Assembly: GCA_001931905.2 (NCBI GenBank)
Contig: MSJI02000184.1
Location: 1-64,000 of the forward strand
Length of the DNA stretch: 64,000 nt
Direction: 5' to 3'
From: Cladosporium sp. IMV 00045
Lineage: Eukaryota > Ascomycota > Dothideomycetes > Cladosporiales > Cladosporiaceae
The notes beneath the pieces were generated by a model. It searched no databases. It was not told where the DNA came from and was given only the letters and a program-made list of their open reading frames with translations. The translations under genes were made by a program, and so were the position numbers. Of the stretch, positions 9,853 to 20,259 are shown one piece after another (position 1 is the stretch's first letter; the number at the start of each line of letters is the position of its first letter).

Positions 9853-12045
9853 TCAACCAGCACCAGGAATGCCACTGCTTCCCATCCCACTGCCGGAAAC
9901 CGCACCGCTCGGCACGCTGCCCAAAGCGCCGTTTCCACCGCCTCCACCACCAGGCGGCATGACCGGGCCGCCGTTAGCGACCTGAATCGCACCTCCCATG
10001 GCGAAGCGCTGATCGAGCTCGTCGAAGTTGAGGACGAACTCGCGACGCTCACGACGCCAGTTCATGACGTCGAAGAAGACGTAGACGCCGCGCTCGACGC
10101 GCTCGCTGACGCGCACGGGCTGGACTGCAAGCGGCGCGCCGTTGGTCAAGTCGAGAATCGGCATGCTTGAGTTGGTGTTGGCTTCGCGAGTGTCCTTTTG
10201 CAGCCATTGGCGGAGGAGCTTGTGCCAGCGCCAGTCACGTGCGGTGAGCTCTTGCGCGGCGAGCTCTTGCATGATGTCGTGCGGCATTTGGTAGAAGATG
10301 CAGAAGAGGGTTTCTAGGATATGTGTTAGCGAGGCACGTGAAAGGGGGTTGGAGCATGTGATCGGAGGATGACTCACCATCGCTCAGCGCGGCGACGCGC
10401 CCGGCCAGCGGAGGCACATTGTTGACGGTGTATGCGCCAGGGAGTTGGAAGTCGGGGATGGTGTGGCGGTCGTGGAAGTCGAAGGTGCTGCCAGTCGAGT
10501 TCGCAGCAGGGAAGGGAGTGAAGGTGGGGTAGATGGGGTCGACGCTATCGAGGTCCATGCCCAGAGCACTCAGATCTTGTCCGAAGAAGATGGCGGAACG
10601 CATGATCGGCGGAAGAGTCTCGTCCACAGGCTGACCGTTCTCGAGGTTCTTGCGGGCTTCGTACGCTGCGGACAGCGCTTCGAGGCCCCACTTTTCCTCT
10701 TCGGTCATGTCGGCGTAGCGCTTGACACCGCTCGAGGGTGCTGCCGGCTGTGGCGCGGCTGCCAGGACGGTGTGAGGAGGTTGCTACACGGAGAGTTAGT
10801 TATTGTCGAGATCAATGAAGTCAGGCTACTTACCTGGTTGGAGGTGGTCTGCGTGAGAGGCTGCCCTATTGGCGCCTGCTGAGGATGTGCGATGGAATTG
10901 CTCGCCTCGCGGAAGGGAAGCTGAGTCTGCTGCCCGCTACCTTGCGTTTGCGAGCCGTCGGGAGAGCGAAGGTTGGCGCTGCCGAGACCGTTTGCCTGAC
11001 CGAATGCATCTCCGTTAGTCTGCACACCGAGAGGGGGGAAGTCTTCGCCACCGCCACTTGACTGGTCGGCGGAGGCCTGCTGAGCTCTCTGGCTCTCGTG
11101 TTGCTCCGGCGACTGCTGTGAGAGTGCTGCCGACGGGACTCTCTGTTGCTGTTGAGATTGGACTTGCTGTTGCGGTGGCTGAGGCGCGTGCGGCTGCGCC
11201 TGTTGCTGAGGGGCGCGTTGCTGGATCGGCTGTTGGTGTTGGTTTTGCTGCTGCTGAGTCGGCGGTTGACGCAGGATGTTGCTATTCCAGCTTGATTGCC
11301 CGGCACTGTTGGCCGGCTGCGGACCTCCTGAGAGGCTTGGGAAATCACTGCGATAACGGTCAGTTTTGCCTTTCGCTGCATCCGCATACGAAAACTTCAT
11401 GACGGGAGGCATCTTGAACTGCTTGTGGCGCTGGCAAAGCTTGCATGTCGGAAGTAAAGTGAGGTTGCGAAATGCGGCTGCATGATATGCAACGCTCTCG
11501 GCAGCTGGCATGTGAATGCGCGGAAAGGCGCAATCAGGCCGCCGTTTGCCGTGCCTTAGTAGACGCAAGCAGTATGCCACCCTGCACCAAATACCACCAG
11601 CGATATCCCTCGTCCTCGCGTCCTTCCCAATGCCCAATCTGCCCAAGAGCCCGCAGTCCACTCCCCATAGCAACGCCCAAAAACAAAAGCGCAAAGAGGA
11701 AAGGAGTACTCACCTCATATCAATCGGCGCCTGCGCACCTCCACCGCCCATAACCTGGGCAAAACCACTCAACTGCGTTGGCCTCGGTCCCATCCCAGGC
11801 GCACCACCGAGCGCAGCACCAGCCGCCGCCGCGCCAGCGAAACCTCCCGGCGCAGCGCCTCCGGCCGAGTTGTTCGGCAGTCCGAATCCCCATCCTGTGC
11901 CGTTGCCCAGCGCGGGCTTTTGCGTGTTTTGAAGTCGTGGTGTTTGGCGCGCGGCGCCGCCGCCGGGTTGCTGTTGCTGAGGTTGTTGCTGAGGTTGCTG
12001 CGATTGCTGGGAGCCGTAGCCCGGCATGTTGTTCATCGAGCGCAT
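9853..12045 (-). CDS. NOT2: CCR4-NOT complex subunit Not2 (CNOT2/CDC36), 570 aa, four exons
   Basis: Exons are 12045-11714, 11347-10834, 10783-10378 and 10313-9853 (1713 bases, phases 2/0/1). Exon 1 encodes a Q- and G-rich N-terminus ending TPIDM-like (APIDM), which splices to SDFPSLSGG, the wording expected of fungal Not2. Exon 2 is very Q-rich. The C-terminal half is the NOT2_3_5 domain, with TEEEKWGLEALSAAYEA, DFQLPGAYTVNNVPPL, then ETLFCIFYQMPHDIMQELAA and TARDWRWHKLLRQWLQKD. Not2 stabilises the Not1 platform in the deadenylase/transcription complex. Intron 1 (11348-11713) is 366 bases, long for this genome, and contains a possible alternative first exon. Introns 2 (50 bases) and 3 (64 bases) have good GTAAGT/GTGAGT donors. 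Confidence 0.92.
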
Positions 12046-12156
12046 GGTTGTGGGCGGGATCGCTGCTGGAGGGGAGGGATGTGTTAGTAAAGATGTCTCG
12101 AGGTAGTCGCGCGCGCGCTGATTCTGAGGCGCTCTGGGTGAGCGAGCGGTCGGCGA

Positions 12157-12197
<41 letters not shown>

Positions 12198-13000
12198 AAC
12201 AGTTCGTGGCGGCTGGGTGGATAGTCCTGCAAATGATCTCGCGCAAACGACGTTGTACTCTCGTTTCTCCCTCTCCCTTCACTCGTGATGTCCCCTTTGC
12301 CTTGTACCAAGAACTCCTTCTTCTCTTCACCCAGCCCAATGTCCCACAACAGCGAAAGAAAAGTGAACCTACCTCAGCGACAATCCAGACCGCGTGTCTC
12401 TTCTCTCCGTCTCTCTCAGTCGGCGTCCGTGCAAGCGCAACTCTTCACTCCAGGTAGTCGATCAATGATGAGGTGATGCTTTGTGCCCGAGTCTCTTTCC
12501 GCGGAAGAACGGGTAAAGGGGTTGTATGCGCGCGAATGGATGTGGTAAGAAACAAAGATGTCCAAAACCTCGAAAGCCGGCCGACGTGGGTTGTGGTTCA
12601 GTAGCGCGGCGGTGATAGAGATGCGGCTCGAGCGAAGCTTAAAGCTCGCGGCTTAGCGCTTTGTGGGGGAATTGATCGCTGCGAATGTGGCGTAGGGCTG
12701 TGCATGCATGAGGCTGGTGTGGGTGTGAATATGATGAATATATACCTATGTTGGTGGATGCAAATTAATAAGGTAAGAAGGAACATTGAAGAGTTGATTG
12801 ACACGGATTCAAGTCGAAAGCTACCTCTGTATTCACATTGCTTCCCGAACTCAACAAGAAATCAAGACATGTACACACTTATCAAGGAGAAGAACCCGCT
12901 CATATACCTTGCGGAAAGACTCAATCCCTATACACAAGACATGGACTCCCATCGCTCCCGAACAGCAATCACCAACTTTCAAGCAATCCTCCTAGCCAAA
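12046..13000. other. NOT2 5' flank and CUE1-like 3' flank, no gene seen
   Basis: This is the upstream region of NOT2 and the downstream region of the CUE1-like gene. It contains the (GT)15 microsatellite at 12159-12188. No family-like reading frame was found. Confidence 0.5.
12159..12188 (+). repeat. (GT)15 dinucleotide microsatellite in the NOT2 upstream region
   Basis: Fifteen perfect GT units, followed by GGGTGGGTG. It lies 114 bases upstream of the NOT2 ATG, probably in its 5' untranslated leader or promoter, where it reads as (CA)15 on the gene strand. Confidence 0.95.
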
Positions 13001-13600
13001 TCAAGCCCTGCCAGCATCCTTCTCCAGCATCTTCCTCCTCGCCTCCAACACCATCTCCTCCCTCCTCCTCCTCAACCCCTCCGCCCTAGCCGCCTTATCA
13101 CTCGTCCAAGCCGACTTCTTCCCCTCCTCCTCACCCCTCACAGCCTCCTTTCCCTTATCGCCAATCCGACCCTGCAATCCATACCTCGTAATCAAATCCG
13201 GCTGTCCCGCCTTCCCCGCCTGCGCCGCACCACTCCTCTCCCCCGCAGCAGGAGCAGCAGGCGCCTCCGCCGGCAAAGGCGGCTGATAACTAGGCGGCGG
13301 CGCTTCCAGGCCCCTTCCACTCAGCACCCGCTCGGACGTGGCGGCCACGTTGCCACCGTTGCGGTGCAGGTCCCACGCTATGCTGCGCGCGTCCAGTTGT
13401 GGGAACATGCTGCTTATCTGCGCGATTTGCGCGGGGTCGACGGCGCGGTTGCGCGTGTTGCGTGCGCTGTTGCTGCTGGAGGAGGTGGTGCTGGTGGATG
13501 TGGGGAGGGGTTTGTTCATGTACCAGCGGAGGGCGAAGAAGCCGACCAGTGCGACGGCGAGGAGTTGCGGGATGTTGATTGAGGTCTCGGTTTGGGCCAT
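13001..13600 (-). CDS. CUE1: CUE-domain ER membrane protein, Cue1-like, 199 aa
   Basis: I chose the ATG at 13600, although the frame stays open upstream to about 13996. From there the product begins with a short lumenal tail and a single transmembrane helix (about residues 9-28). A CUE domain follows at about 55-98, with MFPQLD (the conserved MFP at 65-67), the WDLHRNGGNV turn and TSERVLSG. The tail ends in a charged helix (RRRREEMVLEARRKM) like the Ubc7-binding region of Cue1. Yeast Cue1 is 203 aa with the same order: it anchors and activates the E2 Ubc7 at the ER for ERAD. The upstream extension has no hydrophobic or conserved feature and is probably leader sequence. An alternative is another CUE-containing ER protein. 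Confidence 0.82.
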   Translation of the reverse strand: MAQTETSINIPQLLAVALVGFFALRWYMNKPLPTSTSTTSSSSNSARNTRNRAVDPAQIAQISSMFPQLDARSIAWDLHRNGGNVAATSERVLSGRGLEAPPPSYQPPLPAEAPAAPAAGERSGAAQAGKAGQPDLITRYGLQGRIGDKGKEAVRGEEEGKKSAWTSDKAARAEGLRRRREEMVLEARRKMLEKDAGRA

Positions 13601-14326
13601 GGTTGCGGTTAGGGTGGGGTGGTGGTCTAGAGTGGTTGTTTGGTGGCGCGCGCCTGTGTGGAAGGGCGGTAGTGGGTGTCGTGTGCCTCTTGGGGAAAAG
13701 TGTCGAGCGTCGCCTGCTTGGGCGTTGCGGGACCGCGGATGGGCGGGGTTTATTAGTAGTCGGGAGCCTTCGAGGCGGGAGGTGTTGTCGCTTGACTTGT
13801 CTGCAGTCGATGGGATTATTTGCAAATAGATATGTTGAGTGGTCTTTCCTAGGATTTTAGGTGGGAGTCGAAGTGAGTGATGATGTTGGTCACAAAGCCC
13901 CAGATTCTCAGCGAACGCCCTTGTTGGCCAGAGTTCTGCACCGCCACAGACCGCCCGAAGTCGGAAATTTGAACATGAAGTCACTCTGGTATACATGCAC
14001 TCGTTCGACTGACATTACGATAAAACAACGGCTTGACGAACTTGTAATAAGAATTGATCGAGCATGATGAGTGGTCGAACCTCAAGCGGCGACAAGAGTA
14101 TTCATTCTGGGTTAAAACTGATCATAGAGAAACGAAAAAGTCGACTGACTGAGACTGGTGCTGGGTATCATCCTGTGCCTAAGAAGTAGAGAAAGAAAAG
14201 CCGCCCCTCAAAGAACTCCAAAATTATGCAAATGCCTCCGCCAAGCCCAAGTAAGAGTTAAAAAAAAAACCCAAGGCCGTCAGCCGCAAAATTAAACGAA
14301 AGAAACCGTTTCCTCCATCCCAAGAA
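13601..14326. other. Intergenic, CUE1 promoter and 3' flank of the next gene
   Basis: About 0.7 kb between two minus-strand genes. The frames here continue the CUE1 frame upstream or shadow it; I see no separate gene. Confidence 0.5.
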
Positions 14327-15649
14327 TTACCACTTCCCAAACCCAAAGTCATCGTCCATTTCCTCGTCTGCGTCTCCCTCGACGCTGAACTTCGTACCCA
14401 GAGCTGCTTGGCCCTGTCTGATCAATTCTTCGAGCTGTCTGCTCATGTTCCCAATCGTCTTGTCGGCAACGCGGTCTTGCTTGACCTGTCGCTTTCTGTA
14501 GCGTTCCGCTTCTGGACTCACGTACTCGGCTCCAAATGCGGGAGCGAGGCTGCTACGGTGGGCAGCGCTCGAGCTCGGCCGTGAGCCAGGTGATCTGACG
14601 TTTGCAAAGGAGGCGCGGCGGTCAGGGCCGGCGGTGAATGCGGCGGGACTACCCAGTTGCGTGACGTGAGAGATCTGGCGGCGGGTGGCAGTTGGGAGAA
14701 AGCTGCGGCGTGAAGAAGCTCGAGAAGCGCTAGGCCGTGGTGTGGACGTCTTGGTGGTGCTTTGAACGACTTGTCCACCTGAAACTTTGCGCTTTGGACT
14801 TGGTCCTGTGTTGTCTGGCGTGCCTATCATGACCCACTCGTCCTTGTCTGTCTGGCGGCGCTTGTTTGGCGGCCGTAGACCAGAAGACGGCGGGGAGAGG
14901 GGGTTGTCTTGCTCGAAATCTCCGAAGAAGTCGCTTTGCCATTGACCAGGCACAGGTGTTGGTGGACCGTGGTCGAAGATCAGTGGAGATGGCTCAACAT
15001 ATACCTGCTTTTCGTTGAAGTCGCCGTTGAAGTCGTAGCCAGTTCCACCTCCAGCGTAGAATCCCTTGAAAACACTCGTCCCGAAATTGAATGCCTTGCC
15101 CACCAGGCTGAATGCGAATTTGGTCCAGCTGATCGGTTGCTCTCCAGTCTCGATGTCCGGTAGGCGTGCTACTCCATTACGCTCTCGCGCAAGAGGTCCC
15201 GACAGGGAAGTGCCCGAGTTGCCAAACGTCGCATCTCTGTCTCTTGTGAACCTCCTAGCTTGAGCGTCCTGTTCAATAACTCTGTCCAACTCCGTGTTCG
15301 CAGCCAGGCCTGGTGTGTCGTATCCTCCAGACAGTCTGTACTGATCGTTCACAACCAACGAATTCTGTCCACTGCTGAAGACGTCATCATCGTTTGGTGT
15401 AGCCGCATCCTGAGCCCAAGCTGGGATACTATTCCACCTATCTCCTTGCGCACGCTCATGGTATGAAGAAGCAGGCCTCGAGCGCTTCCTAGACGCTCCA
15501 TTCGCAAAGTAGTCGGTAGAAGAGGTCGCATGGGAAGGTGTAGCCAAAACAGACGCCGGTGACTTGGGGGGATGGAAGAAATGTGCGTTGACGCCGTGGA
15601 TTGGCGAGAGATTGGCGTGCTGTGACGGCGGAGGCGTTGGGAAGACCAT
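14327..15649 (-). CDS. Hypothetical proline/serine-rich protein, 440 aa
   Basis: This is an intronless frame starting MVFPTPPPSQ. Most of the protein looks disordered, rich in S, P and R, with basic clusters (SRKRSRP, PPNKRRQ, SPKRKV) that could serve in nuclear import. A more ordered central segment (about 170-200) reads PISWTKFAFSLVGKAFNF. The conserved-looking C-terminus contains PEAERYRKRQVKQDR and SRQLEELIRQGQAALG, predicted helical, then an acidic tail DEEMDDDFGFGKW. I do not recognise the family. The long open frame, stop-free coding and clear ATG support a real gene. It is divergent from GLO3. Confidence 0.75.
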   Translation of the reverse strand: MVFPTPPPSQHANLSPIHGVNAHFFHPPKSPASVLATPSHATSSTDYFANGASRKRSRPASSYHERAQGDRWNSIPAWAQDAATPNDDDVFSSGQNSLVVNDQYRLSGGYDTPGLAANTELDRVIEQDAQARRFTRDRDATFGNSGTSLSGPLARERNGVARLPDIETGEQPISWTKFAFSLVGKAFNFGTSVFKGFYAGGGTGYDFNGDFNEKQVYVEPSPLIFDHGPPTPVPGQWQSDFFGDFEQDNPLSPPSSGLRPPNKRRQTDKDEWVMIGTPDNTGPSPKRKVSGGQVVQSTTKTSTPRPSASRASSRRSFLPTATRRQISHVTQLGSPAAFTAGPDRRASFANVRSPGSRPSSSAAHRSSLAPAFGAEYVSPEAERYRKRQVKQDRVADKTIGNMSRQLEELIRQGQAALGTKFSVEGDADEEMDDDFGFGKW

Positions 15650-16322
15650 GATGCCTTGCTATATCACAGCGGATTATGTGTTGGAGTTGCGCATCGAGGA
15701 TTTAAAGAAAGTGCCGAGTCGCCAAAAGCAGTTTGGTGGGTGGATCGATTGATAGTGTGGTGGCGGGAAACAGTCGGTGTAGAAGAAAGATCGGGTGGAT
15801 CTGGCCGGTCTGTGAGGTTGTGCAGCGGTCCGTGGCTTTTTTCTCACATCTGCAGATATGGCATTGCCGCAGAAGTGGCAAGAGACTGAGAGAGCCACAA
15901 AGAGATGTTGATCGTCAGTGTGGTTGTTGTGGTTGTGGTTGTTGTATGTTTGTGAGGTGGATGGGCCAGCAGTTCTCTTTGCCAGCAAACGATGCGGGGA
16001 GCGGCCAAACAACAAATCAGGCAGATTTGCTTCTCCCGTTGCCATGTTGAAGCCACACCAACTTCAGCCACGCTTCAGGGTTTCGCCCACCAAAGAAGCC
16101 CAAAGTTGACAGACAAGCCCCTCCGACTGTCACTCGCCTAGACCACATCTCCGGCACTAACATATCCCACCCTGCTGCTACTACTGACTACCAACCACCA
16201 ACACTAATTATACCACTCTCACTTCCGAATCGAGACGTCTATACACTGCCGCTTGGCATTGTCTGGTAGATCGCCCTCACATACAACAATAAGTGACGGC
16301 GTCCACGTCTTACTCGCCCATC
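15650..16322. promoter_or_regulatory. Divergent intergenic region, hypothetical / GLO3
   Basis: This 673-base spacer lies between divergent starts. The frames in it are short, TG/AC-rich and unlike any family. It includes a GTTGTGGTTGTGG-type purine/GT-rich stretch near 15910-15950. Confidence 0.5.
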
Positions 16323-18004
16323 ATGGCTATGGCAACAAAGACCGAGTCGCACGCCATCTTCGAGAAGTTGAGACGGAAGGAGGCCAACAAGATCTGTTTC
16401 GACTGCGGCGCAAAGAACCCGACATGGTCTTCGATCCCTTTCGCCATCTACCTCTGCCTTGACTGCTCTGCCAACCACCGCAACTTGGGTGTCCATATCT
16501 CCTTTGTCAAGAGCACTAACCTTGACCGTAAGTTTCCTCGTTCAATTTGGAGTTAGCATCCTATGGAAAGATCGATTCGGGCGCTTTGCCTTTACGCAAA
16601 CTAACTCACATTCTCAGAATGGCAATGGGAGCAACTCCGACGTATGAAGACCGGCGGCAACGAGAGCGCAACCAAATACTTCCAATCACACGGCGGTTCA
16701 GCAGCGCTCGCGAGCAAAGACCCCAAAACAAAGTACACGAGCAACGCAGCGAACAAATACAAGGATGAGCTGGCACGAAGGGTCGAGGCGGATCAGAAGA
16801 AGTGAGTTGACAATACGTTCATCGCAAGAGGCAGGGCAAGGGAATAACTGACATCGAGAAGGAACCCGGACAGCGTAGTCGTTGAGGATGTCGCAGACGT
16901 CAGCGAAGGCAGCGGCACAAACACCCCAGCAGGCGAACCAGACGACTTCTTCTCATCCTGGGACAAGCCTTCCATCAAGAGACCCAGCAACCCGCCCTCG
17001 CGCACCGGAACCCCAGGCATCAACAGAACTGCTTCTCCTTTCCTCGGCGCCAACGGAAACGGTCAGGCACGGTCAAAGTCTCCTCTCACAGCCACCGACC
17101 CCGCCGCACCCGCCGCGCCATCTGCCTCTCGTACGACTTCTTCCAGCACCGTCCGCAAAACCACCACCTCCAGCAAGCCCAAATCCAACATCCTCGGCGC
17201 AAAGAAGAGCAAGCTCGGAGCCAAGAAAGTGGACGCCAGCGCACTCGACTTCGACGAAGCCGAGAAGAAGGCCCGCGAAGAGGCAGAGAGAAAGGAGAGA
17301 CTGGGCTACGACCCTGACGAGGAGACCGCACCGGCAGAGTCTAAGATTACCGCTTCTCAGCCCACCAGCAACACCACCATCCACCAGCCCACGCCCATCA
17401 GCCCGCCCAAAGGAGACTACGGCAGCGGCTCTCAGAACCGCCAGCGGAGCGACAGCGAGATGGAAAGACTCGGCATGGGCGTGCGCAAACTTGGCTTCGG
17501 CCAAATCGGCGGTGGAGGCATGAAGAGCGCAGCACAGAAGCCTAAGGCAATGGGTTTCGGCTCGACCAGCAGAGCTCCCGTGGAAGGTAAGAAAGCCCTT
17601 GACGCTGTAATTAACACCACTTGTGATCAAAGCACTAACAACCGCCCCTTTCAGACGACTCAGAACGCTACGCGCGCGACAAATTCGGCGTACAAAAAGG
17701 CATCTCCTCGGACGAATTCTTCGGCAAAGGCAGCTACGACCCGTCCGCGCAATCCGAAGCCAAAACCCGCCTGCAAGGCTTCGAGGGCGCGCAGTCCATC
17801 TCCTCCAACGCCTACTTCGGCCGGCCGGAGGACGAGGAAGGCGGCGCGGGAGGCGAGGATTACGGCGATTTGGAGACGGCCGCGAAGGATTTCGTGCGCA
17901 AGTTCGGCATCACCGCGGGCGATGATTTGGAGAATCTGTCGAGTATGCTGGGCGAGGGGGCGACGAAGTTGCAGGGCGCTATTAGGAATTATTTGAATAA
18001 CTAG
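16323..18004 (+). CDS. GLO3: ArfGAP of the Glo3 (ArfGAP2/3) class, 487 aa, four exons
   Basis: Exons are 16323-16527, 16618-16801, 16862-17586 and 17655-18004 (1464 bases, phases 1/2/1). The N-terminal ArfGAP zinc finger is CX2CX16CX2C (Cys25, 28, 45, 48), with the arginine finger Arg53 in ANHRNLGVH and then STNLDQW across the first junction. The tail has the lysine-rich BoCCS-like region (about 215-260) and Glo3-motif-like stretches: [11 protein letters not shown], then [20 protein letters not shown] after the last intron, and [21 protein letters not shown]. Glo3 stimulates GTP hydrolysis by Arf1 on COPI vesicles in Golgi-to-ER transport. All four introns' phases agree, so the model is firm. 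Confidence 0.93.
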
Positions 18005-20259
18005 GTGGGTTGATTGCTTTGGGGGAGAGTGGTTGAAGGGGAAGGTGAGGAGGTGAGAAGAAAGGGCAGTTGCAATTGAGTTGTGTGTTTTCGTTTTTTC
18101 TTCTGATTCAATCGATTCTTTCTCTTATTCGTTTCTTTGACCGGTCGGTTTTTGTTCGAAGAAAAAGCATCATTTTCAGACAGCGCGTTGATGGCTTTCA
18201 GGTAGAGCAATTTTGCTGATGATACATGCATGTAGTACTGCCTTCTCTCCGGGTCTTTTCAGGGTCATTTCCCTGTGATGGGTGAGAGGCGTTCAGTAGA
18301 TGACGCGAGAGGTGGTGAAATGAGGCCTCACGTAGTCTCTGTCTCCCTGTCTTGCGTTCCCAGTATCGATGTCTCGATTACGCTCGTGTGAGCATGGGGA
18401 AATGTCGATGACGCTTCGCAGTGCGAGTAAAGGGAGAAAGGTAAATGCAAGAGCAACAATTAGTGCAACACAATCTCTACCCTCTATCTACCCTGTTGTA
18501 AAAAGGCAAAACAAAACAGCGCGGACGCAGATGGACGTTGGAGTGACGGCTGATGACAGGGTCGTTAAGTAAGATCACGCGAGTTTGGAGAGTTCATTGT
18601 GTTGATATAAGACATCAAGGTCATCTGGAAAATGGCTATCATGCCAGGATGAGCGTCGATTGACATCGAACTTGGACGATATCTTGACACCTCTTTTTGC
18701 TTTCGTATCGAAGCACCTCTCAGATCTCGCCCAAGACACTCTCCGTGTATAACTTTAGAAGAATACTTTTCACAGGGATTTTGAGTCCAATCTCGTGCAG
18801 GTCAATCCTCGGATCCAGAGTGACATCCATTTGGCGGATGACTAGGTCAATTGAATGGGAGTCAAAGATACAGACTGGGGGTATTCTGGTCATTCAAAAT
18901 GCCGTATCTTTCCACCTCATCGCGATTGAAGGTGTTGCTACTCTCGGCAAGTGGGAGTGCAGCATCAAGATCTGCGACTGAGGTGGATGATGAGTCTCGA
19001 GATTGCCAGCGCCGGTCGGAGCGTCTGAGTATCTTCCAGAAGGACATCGCTCTAGCTCTTTCGCTCACGAGATCTCAGACTCATGACGATCCAGTAATTT
19101 GAGGAGGGTGTTTGAACGAAGTAGGTCATGATTATTTTAGACAGCAGTACGATCTCATCAGTCTGTGCAGCTCTGCACCCGCTGGTCACGTTTCGTGGCG
19201 TACATTTCCACATCGATTGGTGGAAGCGAGAGACGTATCTAGAAGGGAGGCCTTAGGTTGTGCAACCTGAGATTTCAGAGAAAAGTACTTCTCTTGAAGT
19301 GTCATGTATAGCTCCGACTAGACAGGGGGATTTCCACATACAAAGACTCAGACCTCTAGCATATCTAAGAGGGGATAGCCTATTCAACACAAGATCTAAT
19401 CCAGGCCAAAGGGAAAAGGTGAGGATGAGGGGGCATCTCAAAATCCTCTGTAGAGACCCCGCAACCGTGAGAAGAATCACCAAGACACCTATATTCCCAC
19501 ATGAGGGATGAAGGGAGGTTGTGTGTGCTCGACTCGATTTCGCCGGTATTGACGACCCATTTCAATCGTTATACCGCGTGATCCGTTCCGTTCCCAGCTC
19601 TTGAAAAGAGAAACATGTCTCATCAAGGAGAGGAAGGAAAGAAGAGAGTCCATAGGTATAGTAGACCTACATGTACCGAAATTCCGTCACGAAGTTTTGA
19701 TCTCATTGTGATCGCTCCTATTATAATACTTCACCACCGTCATCGCGACGCATCTAAATACCTACAATCACTCTGACCAAGCACAAGAAACGGACATACC
19801 GAATCTTCGAAGGACGAGTAACAGACCAATCGCAAAGAATTCCTGAACAAGAAGAGACAAGAAAAGCAGCAAAGGGATAAATGACCAATCAATAACAAGA
19901 GAAAAAACAAAAAAAAAGGATATACGTTTATAAACATAACACAAAACGCTTTCATGATCGGTCGTTACAGTATGCCCATGATGAACAGAGAAAAAGGCTC
20001 CTCTGTTCTTTTCTCCCGATGATGAAGACAACGGGGAAAAAGGAAAAGGAGAAGTAGAAAAGTAGAAAAAAAGAAACCCACCACCCACCATCACACAATC
20101 CTTCATATCCAATCTTCATCTCATCGCTCCTCTCCTCTCTCCTCTGAAGAAAAATCAAGAAAACCGTCCCCTCATCAAATCTCAACCCCTCAACCCCTCA
20201 ACCCCTCAATCCTTCCCTTCCCCACCATCACCACCCCACCCCTCCCTCATCTCCCTCCC
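18005..20259. other. Convergent intergenic region, 2.25 kb, no gene seen
   Basis: This region lies between the 3' ends of GLO3 and the giant minus-strand gene. I read both strands for spliced or short frames and found none with family features. Three tandem TCAACCCC units occur at 20181-20204, and purine-rich and pyrimidine-rich tracts at 19850-20260. Untranslated regions probably occupy both ends. Confidence 0.5.

Noticed and set aside
15674..16045. 123-codon frame on the minus strand with HNHNNH-type repeat
   Set aside because: Derived from a GTTGTGG simple repeat in the divergent promoter of GLO3.
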